Positions 1 through 4,770 of a stretch of DNA of 6,190 nt are shown here, in pieces (position 1 is the stretch's first letter; every line of letters begins with the position of its first letter). The DNA is from Nanobdellota archaeon (lineage in GTDB: Archaea > Nanobdellota > Nanobdellia > Pacearchaeales > GW2011-AR1). The translations under genes were made by a program, and so were the position numbers. The notes under the pieces were generated by a model, which made no database searches, was not told where the DNA came from, and saw only the letters and a list, made by a program, of their open reading frames with translations. The stretch is from contig JAHIEM010000081.1 of the NCBI GenBank assembly GCA_018901625.1, positions 1-6,190 of the forward strand. Direction: 5' to 3'.

Positions 1-30
1 AGGTGCGGTTTGTTTTGGGTTTTCTGGACC

Positions 31-143
31 TCAAACTCGTTAGAGTTTGATGGCAGTCAGAGTTCAGTGAACTCTGATGTGCTCAGAAAAGGACAGTTGT
101 TCACAACTGTCTGCACACTGAAGTGTGCAGTTTACTTTTCTGA
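31..143 (+). ncRNA. Cluster of four perfect hairpins with a three-way-junction-like fold (leader or small RNA)
   Basis: Seen directly are four back-to-back perfect hairpins. Hairpin 1 pairs 31-38 with 43-50 (8 bp, loop GTTA). Hairpin 2 pairs 57-66 with 68-77 (a 10-bp palindrome around one G). Hairpin 3 pairs 92-100 with 103-111 (GACAGTTGT against ACAACTGTC). Hairpin 4 pairs 112-119 with 122-129 (TGCACACT against AGTGTGCA). Hairpins 3 and 4 are enclosed by a 9-bp stem, TCAGAAAAG (83-91) with CTTTTCTGA (135-143), giving a three-way junction with TTTA unpaired at 131-134. The cluster ends 35 bases before the ATG at 179, and there is no TATA element between them. It is therefore probably transcribed as the leader of that gene, or is the end of an RNA that starts left of the window. 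It matches no riboswitch or RNA family that I recognise. The plus strand is assumed from the downstream gene. Confidence 0.6.
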
Positions 144-178
144 CATTATCAAGAAAGCAGAGGAGAGAGCAAGAGAAA

Positions 179-583
179 ATGGCAGAAGAACAATTTTTAA
201 GAGGGATTTATAAATCTCGCTTGAGTTATATAATTATGATTTTATTAATTTTAATTATTTGTTTTGGAATTCTTTTATTTATTGGGAATAATAAATATTC
301 AGAAAAAGAAATTAAATTAAAGATTGGAGAAAGCGCTGTTTTTAATGATATTGAGATTAAATTAAAAGATGTGATTGAGGGAGAGCTGGTTGATGGGGCA
401 ATAACAAGTGTTGAATTGGAATTAAAAAAAGGAAAGGAGAATAAGATAATTTTTTTAAGCAGAGCTTCTGAAGGTTATGAGAGCAGGATTAGTGAGGTTT
501 GGGAGGGTGTTGAGATTTCTCTGATTGAGGTTGATTATAGGGCTGTTAGTTTGAGGGTGGGGAAAGGGAGAGATATCTTGTGA
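179..583 (+). CDS. Single-pass membrane protein with an extracytoplasmic beta-rich domain, unknown function
   Basis: This 134-residue protein has a short basic N-terminus (R8, K12, R14), one strongly hydrophobic helix at about residues 16-36, and then a soluble tail of alternating charged and hydrophobic residues typical of beta strands (about 45-132). The positive-inside rule puts the tail outside the cell. The frame is open further upstream to 125, but I chose the ATG at 179. An AGGAG lies at 161-165, 13 bases before it, and the 18 extra upstream codons would overlap the hairpin cluster. I do not recognise the family. Short membrane-anchored proteins of this design are common in DPANN archaea. 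Anchoring a small beta-sandwich outside the membrane is an inference from topology only. The gene stands alone, and the next gene has its own promoter. Confidence 0.75.
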   Translation: MAEEQFLRGIYKSRLSYIIMILLILIICFGILLFIGNNKYSEKEIKLKIGESAVFNDIEIKLKDVIEGELVDGAITSVELELKKGKENKIIFLSRASEGYESRISEVWEGVEISLIEVDYRAVSLRVGKGRDIL

Positions 584-619
584 AGGGGAAGGTTGAGCAC
601 TCATTAAATCACAATAATA

Positions 620-627
620 TTTATATA
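620..627 (+). promoter_or_regulatory. Archaeal TATA box for the gene at 649
   Basis: TTTATATA is centred 25.5 bases before the ATG at 649. This is the usual archaeal distance from TATA to transcription start, so the mRNA probably begins at or next to the start codon and is leaderless. Confidence 0.7.
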
Positions 628-648
628 CTAAAAAGACATGAAAATTAA

Positions 649-921
649 ATGGAAGCAACACGAGAATTTAAGTCTTCAGAACTTGAAAGAAAATCTTTTA
701 TAGGCAGAGTAATAAATCATGTTTCAAGGCATAAGATGATTTATGGAGTTGTTGCTGGATTTTTAAGTGGCGCAGTTTTAGGATATTGCATAACTTCCCA
801 AGATGCAACATCTATTCAATATCTACAAAATATGGCTGGACTAGGAGTTTTTGGGGGAGTAGCAGTACCAGCAGCAATATCTGTTGGAGAACATTTTTCA
901 GGTTCTGTATTTTCTTCTTAG
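649..921 (+). CDS. Small two-helix membrane protein, unknown function
   Basis: This is a 90-residue protein. Its first 28 residues are charged and probably helical (KSSELERKS). A Gly/Ala-rich hydrophobic stretch at about 30-49 (starting MIYGVVAGF) and a second at about 62-81 (starting MAGLGVFGG) would form a hairpin of two membrane helices joined by a polar loop. The glycine spacing (GxxxG-like) suggests tight helix packing. The start is fixed by the TATA box at 620-627, which gives a leaderless transcript. An earlier ATG at 639 is in another frame. I recognise no family. It is a plausible real gene because the promoter spacing and clean membrane topology agree, but it could be lineage-specific. 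Confidence 0.65.
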   Translation: MEATREFKSSELERKSFIGRVINHVSRHKMIYGVVAGFLSGAVLGYCITSQDATSIQYLQNMAGLGVFGGVAVPAAISVGEHFSGSVFSS

Positions 922-984
922 TGAGGTCAGAATTCTTTTATTTGTCAGTTTATAGACCGGGGAGAGTTATAATTAATAGTTTTT

Positions 985-1013
985 GATAAAACTTTTTTCT
1001 AAAAAGTTTTGTT
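985..1013. terminator. AT-rich hairpin between convergent genes, possible bidirectional terminator
   Basis: AAAACTTTTT (988-997) pairs perfectly with AAAAAGTTTT (1001-1010) across a TCT loop. Three more weak pairs extend it to 985-1013. It sits between a plus-strand gene ending at 921 and the minus-strand toxin gene ending at 1080. Read from either strand it contains a T run, which fits archaeal termination at T tracts. The rest of 922-1079 holds only a possible transposase remnant. Confidence 0.4.
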
Positions 1014-1016
1014 AGG

Positions 1017-1049
1017 AGGGAAGTAATGATCTTGGGGTAAGAGGAGCAT
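1017..1049 (+). pseudogene. Possible remnant of a tnpB 3' end
   Basis: Positions 1029-1049 match the minus strand of 6148-6168, inside the tnpB tail at the right edge, at 17 of 21 bases: ATCTTG, four differing bases, then AAGAGGAGCAT. Weaker similarity continues upstream to 1017 with one inserted base. In the tnpB frame this reads I-L-G-stop-E-E-H against I-L-N-Q-E-E-H, so it would be a dead scrap of a second element in the opposite orientation. An 11-base exact match alone is expected by chance in this window, so this rests on the extended alignment and the shared frame. Confidence 0.3.
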
Positions 1050-1079
1050 TTTTCTGGTTTAGAAGTCGTAAGAAGCAGT

Positions 1080-1349
1080 CTATTTCTTATAAATTACATC
1101 ATGATGGTCAAAATCCAAAAACTTTATTTTGTTTTCTGGTTTGATAAAAGAAAAGACTAAAACAAAATGTCCTACATGAACTCTTTTTTTGTCGCTTAAG
1201 TTGTATCTTAAATTTTTGTAGTGCTCAATATCTGAGGAATTTAGAATCTCTTCAATTTTCTTTATTACTTGCTCATAAGTAGATTTATCTTTTTTAGAAA
1301 GTTTATTAAGAATCTTCTGCAAGTGGGAAATCACCTCATAATTATACAT
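1080..1349 (-). CDS. RelE/ParE-family toxin of a type II toxin-antitoxin system
   Basis: This is an 89-residue protein. It has an N-terminal helical pair rich in Lys (LQKILNKLSKKDKSTYEQV, about 10-28), a second helix with KKIEEIL, then the strands typical of archaeal RelE-like toxins: HYKNLRYNLSDKKRVHVGHFVLVF and the ending FLDFDHHDVIYKK. The His/Arg/Lys-rich core (KKRVHVG and the DFDHHD tail) is the hallmark of this archaeal RelE group, which usually cleaves mRNA on the ribosome. I recognise the family from this pattern and did not run a search. The ATG at 1349 is preferred over the TTG at 1361, because GGGGAG lies a few bases upstream and only one base separates it from the antitoxin stop (TAA-G-ATG). 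This implies translational coupling to the antitoxin. Length is normal and no key region is missing. Confidence 0.88.
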   Translation of the reverse strand: MYNYEVISHLQKILNKLSKKDKSTYEQVIKKIEEILNSSDIEHYKNLRYNLSDKKRVHVGHFVLVFSFIKPENKIKFLDFDHHDVIYKK

Positions 1350-1350
1350 C

Positions 1351-1590
1351 TTACTCCCCAACTATTTTCCTTAATTCAGCTATGTTTTTAAAACTTATTC
1401 CTTTCTCTCTTTCGAGTTTCTGTAATCTCTCTAAATACTCGGGTCTTAATTCTGGCTCAATTATATTAGCACCACATTCGATAACTATCTTTGCGATTGC
1501 TTCGCTTTTAGTCTTTAAATTATATCTTGCTTTTACTATATTCAAAATATGGTTTGCTTCATCAGGAATTTCAATCATTGCTTGTACCAT
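1351..1590 (-). CDS. DUF2683-family antitoxin partnered with the RelE-like toxin
   Basis: This is a 79-residue protein. It opens with MVQAMIEIPDEANHILNIVKARY and contains KSEAIAKIV and ELRPEYLERL, the signature of the archaeal DUF2683 family of small ribbon-helix-helix-like proteins. The strand (residues 2-8) plus two helices (10-22 and 27-39) would form the DNA-binding dimer. The C-terminal segment from about residue 48 (PELRPEYLERLQKLEREKG) would wrap and neutralise the toxin. It is the first gene of the operon, and its stop is one base before the toxin ATG. It is expected to repress its own promoter together with the toxin. Upstream lie a TATA element and a small palindrome near the predicted transcription start. 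The ribosome binding site is weak (GAGAAAA). Confidence 0.85.
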   Translation of the reverse strand: MVQAMIEIPDEANHILNIVKARYNLKTKSEAIAKIVIECGANIIEPELRPEYLERLQKLEREKGISFKNIAELRKIVGE

Positions 1591-1609
1591 TTTTCTCTGT
1601 ATATATTTA

Positions 1610-1642
1610 GTATAGATACCCTATATATGCGGAGTATATAAA
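1610..1642 (-). promoter_or_regulatory. Promoter and candidate operator of the RelE/DUF2683 operon
   Basis: On the minus strand TTTATATA (1642-1635) predicts transcription start near 1612, giving a leader of about 22 bases before the ATG at 1590. The palindrome GTATCTATAC (1619-1610; GTAT and ATAC arms around two bases) lies exactly at that start. It would suit autorepression by the antitoxin or toxin-antitoxin complex. The operator role is inferred. Confidence 0.5.
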
Positions 1643-1657
1643 CGTTTTGTTTCGTCT

Positions 1658-1699
1658 GGGTGGGGGATTGGGATATAAATTAATTCTGCGAAGAGTAAT
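1658..1699 (+). repeat. Intergenic repeat R, copy 1 (G-rich head, upstream of gene A)
   Basis: This 42-base segment starts with GGGTGGGGGATTGG and contains AATTCTGCGAA. It aligns without gaps to 3415-3456 with 37 of 42 identical bases. It lies between the divergent RelE/DUF2683 promoter and gene A. Neither copy overlaps a gene. The role is unknown. Confidence 0.7.
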
Positions 1700-1788
1700 T
1701 TCTATCAAGAAATTATTGAGCCTAATTCCTGTTACTCAGTTTACCTAGATAGAGGTTAGATTTTAGTGCACTGTTCGGCGAAGCCGAA
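1696..1788 (+). other. Hairpin-bearing intergenic stretch upstream of gene A
   Basis: Two perfect hairpins are visible. The first is TAATTTCT (1696-1703), loop ATCA, AGAAATTA (1708-1715). The second is TTCGGC (1774-1779), loop GAA, GCCGAA (1783-1788). A four-pair ACCT/AGGT arm lies between them. The segment may be transcribed or may be a DNA-level signal. I see no reading frame worth calling between 1643 and 1892. Confidence 0.35.
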
Positions 1789-1832
1789 AAATTTAAAGTA
1801 AGTAGGCGGGCGTATTTAGAGGTTGGTGGTGT

Positions 1833-1861
1833 ATCTTTCTAGTAGTTACATATAGAAAGAT
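1833..1861 (+). promoter_or_regulatory. Inverted repeat abutting the promoter of gene A (candidate operator)
   Basis: ATCTTTCTA (1833-1841) and TAGAAAGAT (1853-1861) are perfect 9-bp arms 11 bases apart. The right arm covers the position of the BRE and shares a base with the TATA box that begins at 1861. A dimer bound here would block TFB/TBP, so repression is the natural inference. Gene A itself looks like a winged-helix protein and could be the binder. Confidence 0.5.
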
Positions 1862-1868
1862 TTAAATA
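1861..1868 (+). promoter_or_regulatory. Archaeal TATA box for gene A
   Basis: TTTAAATA is centred 28.5 bases before the GTG at 1893 and 40.5 bases before the ATG at 1905. With the spacing seen at the neighbouring genes (26.5), transcription would start near 1891. Confidence 0.65.
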
Positions 1869-1892
1869 CCGGCTATTTACTCTTTATTTAAA

Positions 1893-2321
1893 GTGAATCA
1901 TAAAATGGAAGAAATACCAATTCAACAAAGAACAGTTTTGAGATTTGCAGTAGGTAAACTAAAAGAAAAAACTGCGCCAACCAGTATGGGATACAATGAT
2001 ATGGCAGTTATGATTGCTTATGGCCAACCTCAAGGGGGTGGAGTCCTAACAGTTAATGCAGAGATGATTTCTAGATTTTTATCAAAACATTCTGCGGTTC
2101 CAAGTGATGCAAGAATGCAACCATCAGTAGTTCAAGGATATTTAGAAGAGTTAGCAAACAACGCTTTAATTGATGCACAGCCAGGACAAGGGAATTATAG
2201 AATGCGCGACGATATAAGTTCATATTTAGTTACAGATGCAGATGATATGAAATCTCCTGTCATTGATAAATTTTTGTTTGATGGTTTTAGAGTGTATTCC
2301 TATTGGGAAATACAAAAATAA
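1893..2321 (+). CDS. Gene A: probable winged-helix DNA-binding protein, family not recognised
   Basis: This is a 142-residue protein if started at GTG 1893, or 138 from ATG 1905. The TATA box predicts an RNA start near 1891, so the GTG would be almost leaderless. The ATG would have a 14-base leader without a Shine-Dalgarno, and I cannot decide between them. Residues 77-92 (QPSVVQGYLEELANNALI) followed by DAQPGQGNYRM (to about 104) look like a recognition helix and beta wing of a winged-helix domain. The segment NAEMISRFLSKHSAVP may be an earlier helix of the same fold. The C-terminal tail, about residues 110-142, ends in aromatic-rich FRVYSYWEIQK and matches nothing I know. It has its own promoter with an overlapping inverted repeat, so autoregulation is possible. 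It is followed by a terminator-like hairpin and structured RNA E1. Confidence 0.7.
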   Translation: MNHKMEEIPIQQRTVLRFAVGKLKEKTAPTSMGYNDMAVMIAYGQPQGGGVLTVNAEMISRFLSKHSAVPSDARMQPSVVQGYLEELANNALIDAQPGQGNYRMRDDISSYLVTDADDMKSPVIDKFLFDGFRVYSYWEIQK

Positions 2322-2333
2322 AAAGAACCTATC

Positions 2334-2359
2334 AGATTCTAGACACCAATCTCTTTTTA
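2334..2359 (+). terminator. Hairpin plus T tract after gene A
   Basis: AGATT (2334-2338) pairs with AATCT (2348-2352) across a 9-base loop and is followed at once by CTTTTTATTA. It lies 13 bases after the stop codon of gene A, which fits a terminator. The T tract alone may suffice in archaea. Confidence 0.45.
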
Positions 2360-2367
2360 TTATTTCT

Positions 2368-2517
2368 TCAAATCTTTGATTTGACAATATTTTAGCCCGC
2401 TTGCTTATTGTAACTAATTATGTTAGTTTCTCGTTTCGAGGTGACTGACCCGAAAACCGAGAGGTTTTCTGGATGGAAGGAACACTCCTGAAACGACAAG
2501 TGAAATTATGCTATTTT
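2368..2517 (+). ncRNA. Structured RNA E1, related to E2 at 4771-4940
   Basis: The structure opens with the hairpin TCAAATC-TTT-GATTTGA (2368-2384). Next is AACTAA-TTATG-TTAGTT (2412-2428), a 6-bp hairpin. A 7-bp closing stem then pairs TCGTTTC (2431-2437) with GAAACGA (2490-2496). Inside it is GAAAACC (2452-2458), a GAGA tetraloop and GGTTTTC (2463-2469), extended by CC/GG with one bulge. The GAGA loop is of the GNRA type, a strong sign of RNA rather than DNA function. The block from about 2401 to 2437 and the motif CACTCCTGAAACGAC (2483-2497) recur in E2. The 3' end is put near the T run at 2513-2518. No promoter is clear. It resembles no RNA family known to me. It lies between genes A and B. 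Confidence 0.6.
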
Positions 2518-2520
2518 TAA

Positions 2521-2565
2521 GGGTGGGGGTGATTAAGTGCCAATATTCTAGACGATAGAAATAAT
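2521..2565 (+). repeat. Degenerate third copy of repeat R, upstream of gene B
   Basis: It starts with GGGTGGGGG, has ATTCT 24 bases after its start (25 in copy 2) and then CGATAGAAA where copy 2 has CGAATAGTAAA. The middle is not conserved and contains one arm of the 13-bp inverted repeat. Relationship to the other copies is likely but weak. Confidence 0.35.
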
Positions 2566-2570
2566 TAAAA
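2563..2570 (+). promoter_or_regulatory. Weak TATA-like element for gene B
   Basis: AATTAAAA is centred 26.5 bases before the ATG at 2593, the same distance as in front of genes C and D. The sequence is a poorer TATA match, so confidence comes mainly from the spacing. Confidence 0.45.
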
Positions 2571-2592
2571 AGGACTTAAACATTAAAAAAGA

Positions 2593-2904
2593 ATGGTAGT
2601 TAAATATCAATTCGTTATGCATCATAGTGGGAGATTGCCGAATCCAAGAGGATTAGAAAGAATGGCAAAAGACAATCAAGGAAAAATTCTTGCTCAACAA
2701 GATTATTATACTGGAAATATTTTTCAAGAATTTTTAGATAATTTTTATCCATTATCTGATCCGATTGAGCATACTGGGAGATTAGTTAATGTAAGTTTCA
2801 GCACAGAACAAGATGCGAGTTCTTTTATAAACAAATTAACCAGAATCGGGGTTCGTATTTCTTATTCAAGAGATAAACCAGATGTAAGACAAGCAGTAGC
2901 ATAA
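2593..2904 (+). CDS. Gene B: small soluble protein of unknown function
   Basis: This 103-residue protein has no membrane segment or signal peptide. It starts with a strand (VVKYQFVMHH), followed by a polar segment with an aromatic helix (DYYTGNIFQEFLDNFYPL, about 37-54). The second half, GRLVNVSFSTEQDASSFINKL then GVRISYSRDK (62-95), has the strand-helix-strand pattern of a ferredoxin-like or RRM-like fold. I do not recognise a family, and the fold guess is weak. A leaderless start at the ATG is supported by the promoter spacing. It is monocistronic, with 136 bases to gene C. It is the only gene here enclosed by a 13-bp inverted repeat, so it may have arrived as a unit. Confidence 0.65.
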   Translation: MVVKYQFVMHHSGRLPNPRGLERMAKDNQGKILAQQDYYTGNIFQEFLDNFYPLSDPIEHTGRLVNVSFSTEQDASSFINKLTRIGVRISYSRDKPDVRQAVA

Positions 2905-3010
2905 TTCTTATTTGGCACTTAATCGCGGGAGGGGGAGGCGAAGGGCTATCTGCCTTAGTATTTATGAGGGTTGGTTTTAGTGTTATTTTTAAGTAACTAC
3001 AATCATAAAA
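2905..3010. other. Intergenic region between genes B and C
   Basis: It contains the right arm of the 13-bp inverted repeat, a purine-rich run of G tracts at 2926-2943, and a weak AGGC/GCCT arm. The 8-mer GTAACTAC in the stretch before gene C is the reverse complement of GTAGTTAC inside the inverted repeat before gene A. No RNA gene is recognisable. Confidence 0.3.
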
Positions 3011-3018
3011 TTTAAATA
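3011..3018 (+). promoter_or_regulatory. Archaeal TATA box for gene C
   Basis: TTTAAATA is centred 26.5 bases before the ATG at 3041 and preceded by an A-rich BRE-like stretch. It predicts a leaderless mRNA. Confidence 0.75.
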
Positions 3019-3040
3019 GGGCTTTTCATTCCGATAAAAC

Positions 3041-3385
3041 ATGGTAGATTTAAGCGATGTGATTAGTTATGGAAATCGTGTTATAAAGATAGTTCCTTCC
3101 AAAATAGAAGGAAGGTTGGCAGAGCAATTTAGTGTTAAGAAGGGAAGTGAAGAGTTTCAGTCTGTTCAACGAGGTTTTGAGGATGCTGAAAGATGCAGTA
3201 AAAGAAACCTTTGGGCAATAAGAAATCAAGGATATTTTTTAAGGGATACTCGTGATTGGTCTATGGAAGAGACAGAAGCATGGATAAAAAGGCACCAAGG
3301 TTTCTATGAAAGAGGATATGGCTTTCAGCAATCCGAAAGTGGAAGGGATTTTCTGTCAAAAGAGCATGTTGAAGTCGCAAAATAA
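3041..3385 (+). CDS. Gene C: small charged soluble protein of unknown function
   Basis: This 114-residue protein is predicted to be mostly helical and is rich in Arg, Glu and aromatic residues. Notable segments are FEDAERCSKRNLWAIRNQGYF (46-66), then RDTRDWSMEETEAWIKRH (68-85) and FYERGYGFQQSESGRDFLSKEH (88-109). There is one cysteine, and no metal-binding or nucleotide-binding motif is visible. The dense Arg/Trp/Tyr content could suit nucleic-acid or protein binding, but that is only an inference. The start is fixed by an ideal TATA box spacing. It is monocistronic. The next feature downstream, 30 bases after the stop, is repeat R copy 2, which belongs to the region before gene D. Confidence 0.68.
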   Translation: MVDLSDVISYGNRVIKIVPSKIEGRLAEQFSVKKGSEEFQSVQRGFEDAERCSKRNLWAIRNQGYFLRDTRDWSMEETEAWIKRHQGFYERGYGFQQSESGRDFLSKEHVEVAK

Positions 3386-3414
3386 AAGTCAGCCCGAACT
3401 ATTTGGGGAGGTTA

Positions 3415-3456
3415 GGGTGGGGGATTGGAAAATAAATAAATTCTGCGAATAGTAAA
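3415..3456 (+). repeat. Intergenic repeat R, copy 2 (upstream of gene D)
   Basis: This is the ungapped partner of 1658-1699: 37 of 42 bases are identical, with the first 14 and an 11-base AATTCTGCGAA identical. A further G run at 3405-3408 adds to the G-rich head. It ends 59 bases before the TATA box of gene D. Confidence 0.7.
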
Positions 3457-3514
3457 AAAGAACTCAGTAGTTGGTGGAAAAATTGCCGAAAGTAGATACT
3501 CTTGAATAAGAATA

Positions 3515-3522
3515 TTTATAAA
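3515..3522 (+). promoter_or_regulatory. Archaeal TATA box for gene D
   Basis: TTTATAAA is centred 26.5 bases before the ATG at 3545, predicting a leaderless mRNA. Confidence 0.75.
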
Positions 3523-3544
3523 ATTAAGTTTATTTCTCTTTACT

Positions 3545-4759
3545 ATGGGATGGAGAGAAGCTTTAAAAATTAATGATCCAAGATGGTTAGGAATTGGAAG
3601 ATATATTGCAGAGATTACGCAAAGAAAGTTAAGTGAACAAGGAAAAGATGCTTGCAATTTGACTAATCATCTTAGGGATGTTGGAAATAGGCATATTGAA
3701 TTAGGATATGTTAAAGATTATCTTTCTGGCGGTGTTTCATTCGGTTGCTTCTTTCCTCAGTTTAGAGATTTTTTAGAGATTGCAGCATCAGATGTTTTTA
3801 GAAATGCAAGTGAAGAAGAAGCACAGAGACATTTGCAATCTTTGGATAAATATCTTACAGATTCTCAGAATCCTGATTCATTAGTCATGTTTATGAGATA
3901 TAGGCCTGGGGAAGAATTACGAAATCATGTGGCTCAACTTCTTAGAACAAAACGAGCTGAAGCAGCAGACAAACCATATCATACTTTAGAATTAGGATTA
4001 GACCCAGAAGAAGATACTAATCCTCATATGGGAGATAGAAGACAACTATGGAGATTTATTCAAGATTATGTTGCATCTTGGACATCACCAGTGAGGTTGC
4101 TTCCACCTCCAAGCGAAGATTCAGTTGATTTAGTTCAGCATCCTTTATTGTATAATGGAATAGTTAAGATAATGCAAGAAAATCACAGAGAATCACCTCA
4201 TGCATGTTATAATACACTAGTAATCCCTGGTTCTAGGATTGTTGTACAGCCTGCTTACAGAAGAGGACGAGTTGGAGTAACTATTGATTTTTTATATCCT
4301 GATGGAGATTATTTTGATAGAATGATTTTAGGTGTTGAGGACGGTGATGCTGAAAGATTTCCAGATTTTTATCTTGGGTTGGATGCTTTGAGAGAAGCTT
4401 ATACACATGGCACATTTTCTACTCTTTTAGGAAAGGGCAATATGCAACCATTATCAAATATCTGTATGGCTCTAGGCATGGGGGTTGATGAGTTTATTCC
4501 TGTTAGGGAACCTATAGAATCTGAGAGATATGAGCTTCATCAAAGGTGGGTGATTAGTACCGGTGGATTTTATCATGCAGGACCTCATATCAAAGGACCG
4601 CAGGAAGTTGCGCGTAAAAAGAGAAATAGACCTGACCCTGCAGGTAGAAGTGAGTTTGAAGATGACGCTTACAGAATTAATAGTGGCTTAACTTTAATAT
4701 TGGGTTTATACGAAAGGCTCCCTGAATTAGTGCAAGAGATACCTCTTCTAACAGAATAA
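3545..4759 (+). CDS. Gene D: 404-residue protein of unknown function with HTH-like segments
   Basis: This is the largest gene of the window, soluble, without signal peptide or membrane helix. I recognise no family. Residues about 38-85 (NLTNHLRDVG..., GYVKDYLSGG, FRDFLEIAASDVF) have the rhythm of a lambda-repressor-like HTH. A second stretch, QPLSNICMALGMGVDEFIP (301-319), resembles the closing helix of such domains. This is pattern matching by eye and weak. The middle is proline-rich (SPVRLLPPPS, 181-190). A strand-rich part follows (VIPGSRIVVQP, VGVTIDFLYPDGDYFD, 227-258). Near the C-terminus a basic patch (ARKKRNRPDP, 356-365) could bind nucleic acid. The start fits a leaderless promoter exactly. 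It is flanked upstream by repeat R copy 2 and downstream by structured RNA E2, the same arrangement as gene A. Confidence 0.75.
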   Translation: MGWREALKINDPRWLGIGRYIAEITQRKLSEQGKDACNLTNHLRDVGNRHIELGYVKDYLSGGVSFGCFFPQFRDFLEIAASDVFRNASEEEAQRHLQSLDKYLTDSQNPDSLVMFMRYRPGEELRNHVAQLLRTKRAEAADKPYHTLELGLDPEEDTNPHMGDRRQLWRFIQDYVASWTSPVRLLPPPSEDSVDLVQHPLLYNGIVKIMQENHRESPHACYNTLVIPGSRIVVQPAYRRGRVGVTIDFLYPDGDYFDRMILGVEDGDAERFPDFYLGLDALREAYTHGTFSTLLGKGNMQPLSNICMALGMGVDEFIPVREPIESERYELHQRWVISTGGFYHAGPHIKGPQEVARKKRNRPDPAGRSEFEDDAYRINSGLTLILGLYERLPELVQEIPLLTE

Positions 4760-4770
4760 AAGTTCCCTGC

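Larger units (their letters stand above)
2531..2924. repeat. 13-bp perfect inverted repeat bracketing gene B
   Basis: GATTAAGTGCCAA at 2531-2543 and its exact reverse complement TTGGCACTTAATC at 2912-2924 lie 49 bases before the start and 7 bases after the end of the gene B coding region. Both arms are intergenic and each lies next to a G-rich run. No target duplication is visible, and there is no transposase inside. A small mobile cassette or a long-range mRNA fold are both possible. Confidence 0.5.

Noticed and set aside
70..95. CTGATG followed by GAAAA, resembling a hammerhead ribozyme core
   Set aside because: There is no stem II between the two motifs, the base after CTGATG is T rather than A, and the CTGA is already paired in a perfect hairpin.
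10..213. Open frame of 67 codons over the hairpin cluster
   Set aside because: It runs through perfect hairpins, has no ribosome binding site or promoter, and overlaps the better supported gene at 179 in another frame.
455..661. Minus-strand frame of 68 codons across the end of the first membrane-protein gene
   Set aside because: Low-complexity Asn/Pro/Ser-rich shadow of a plus-strand gene, and it covers a plus-strand promoter.
1382..1615. Plus-strand frame of 77 codons opposite the DUF2683 antitoxin
   Set aside because: It is the antisense shadow of a well recognised gene and has no promoter.
3412..3657. Minus-strand frame of 81 codons covering repeat R copy 2 and the start of gene D
   Set aside because: It overlaps the promoter and start of gene D, which has ideal promoter spacing, and the peptide shows no domain pattern.
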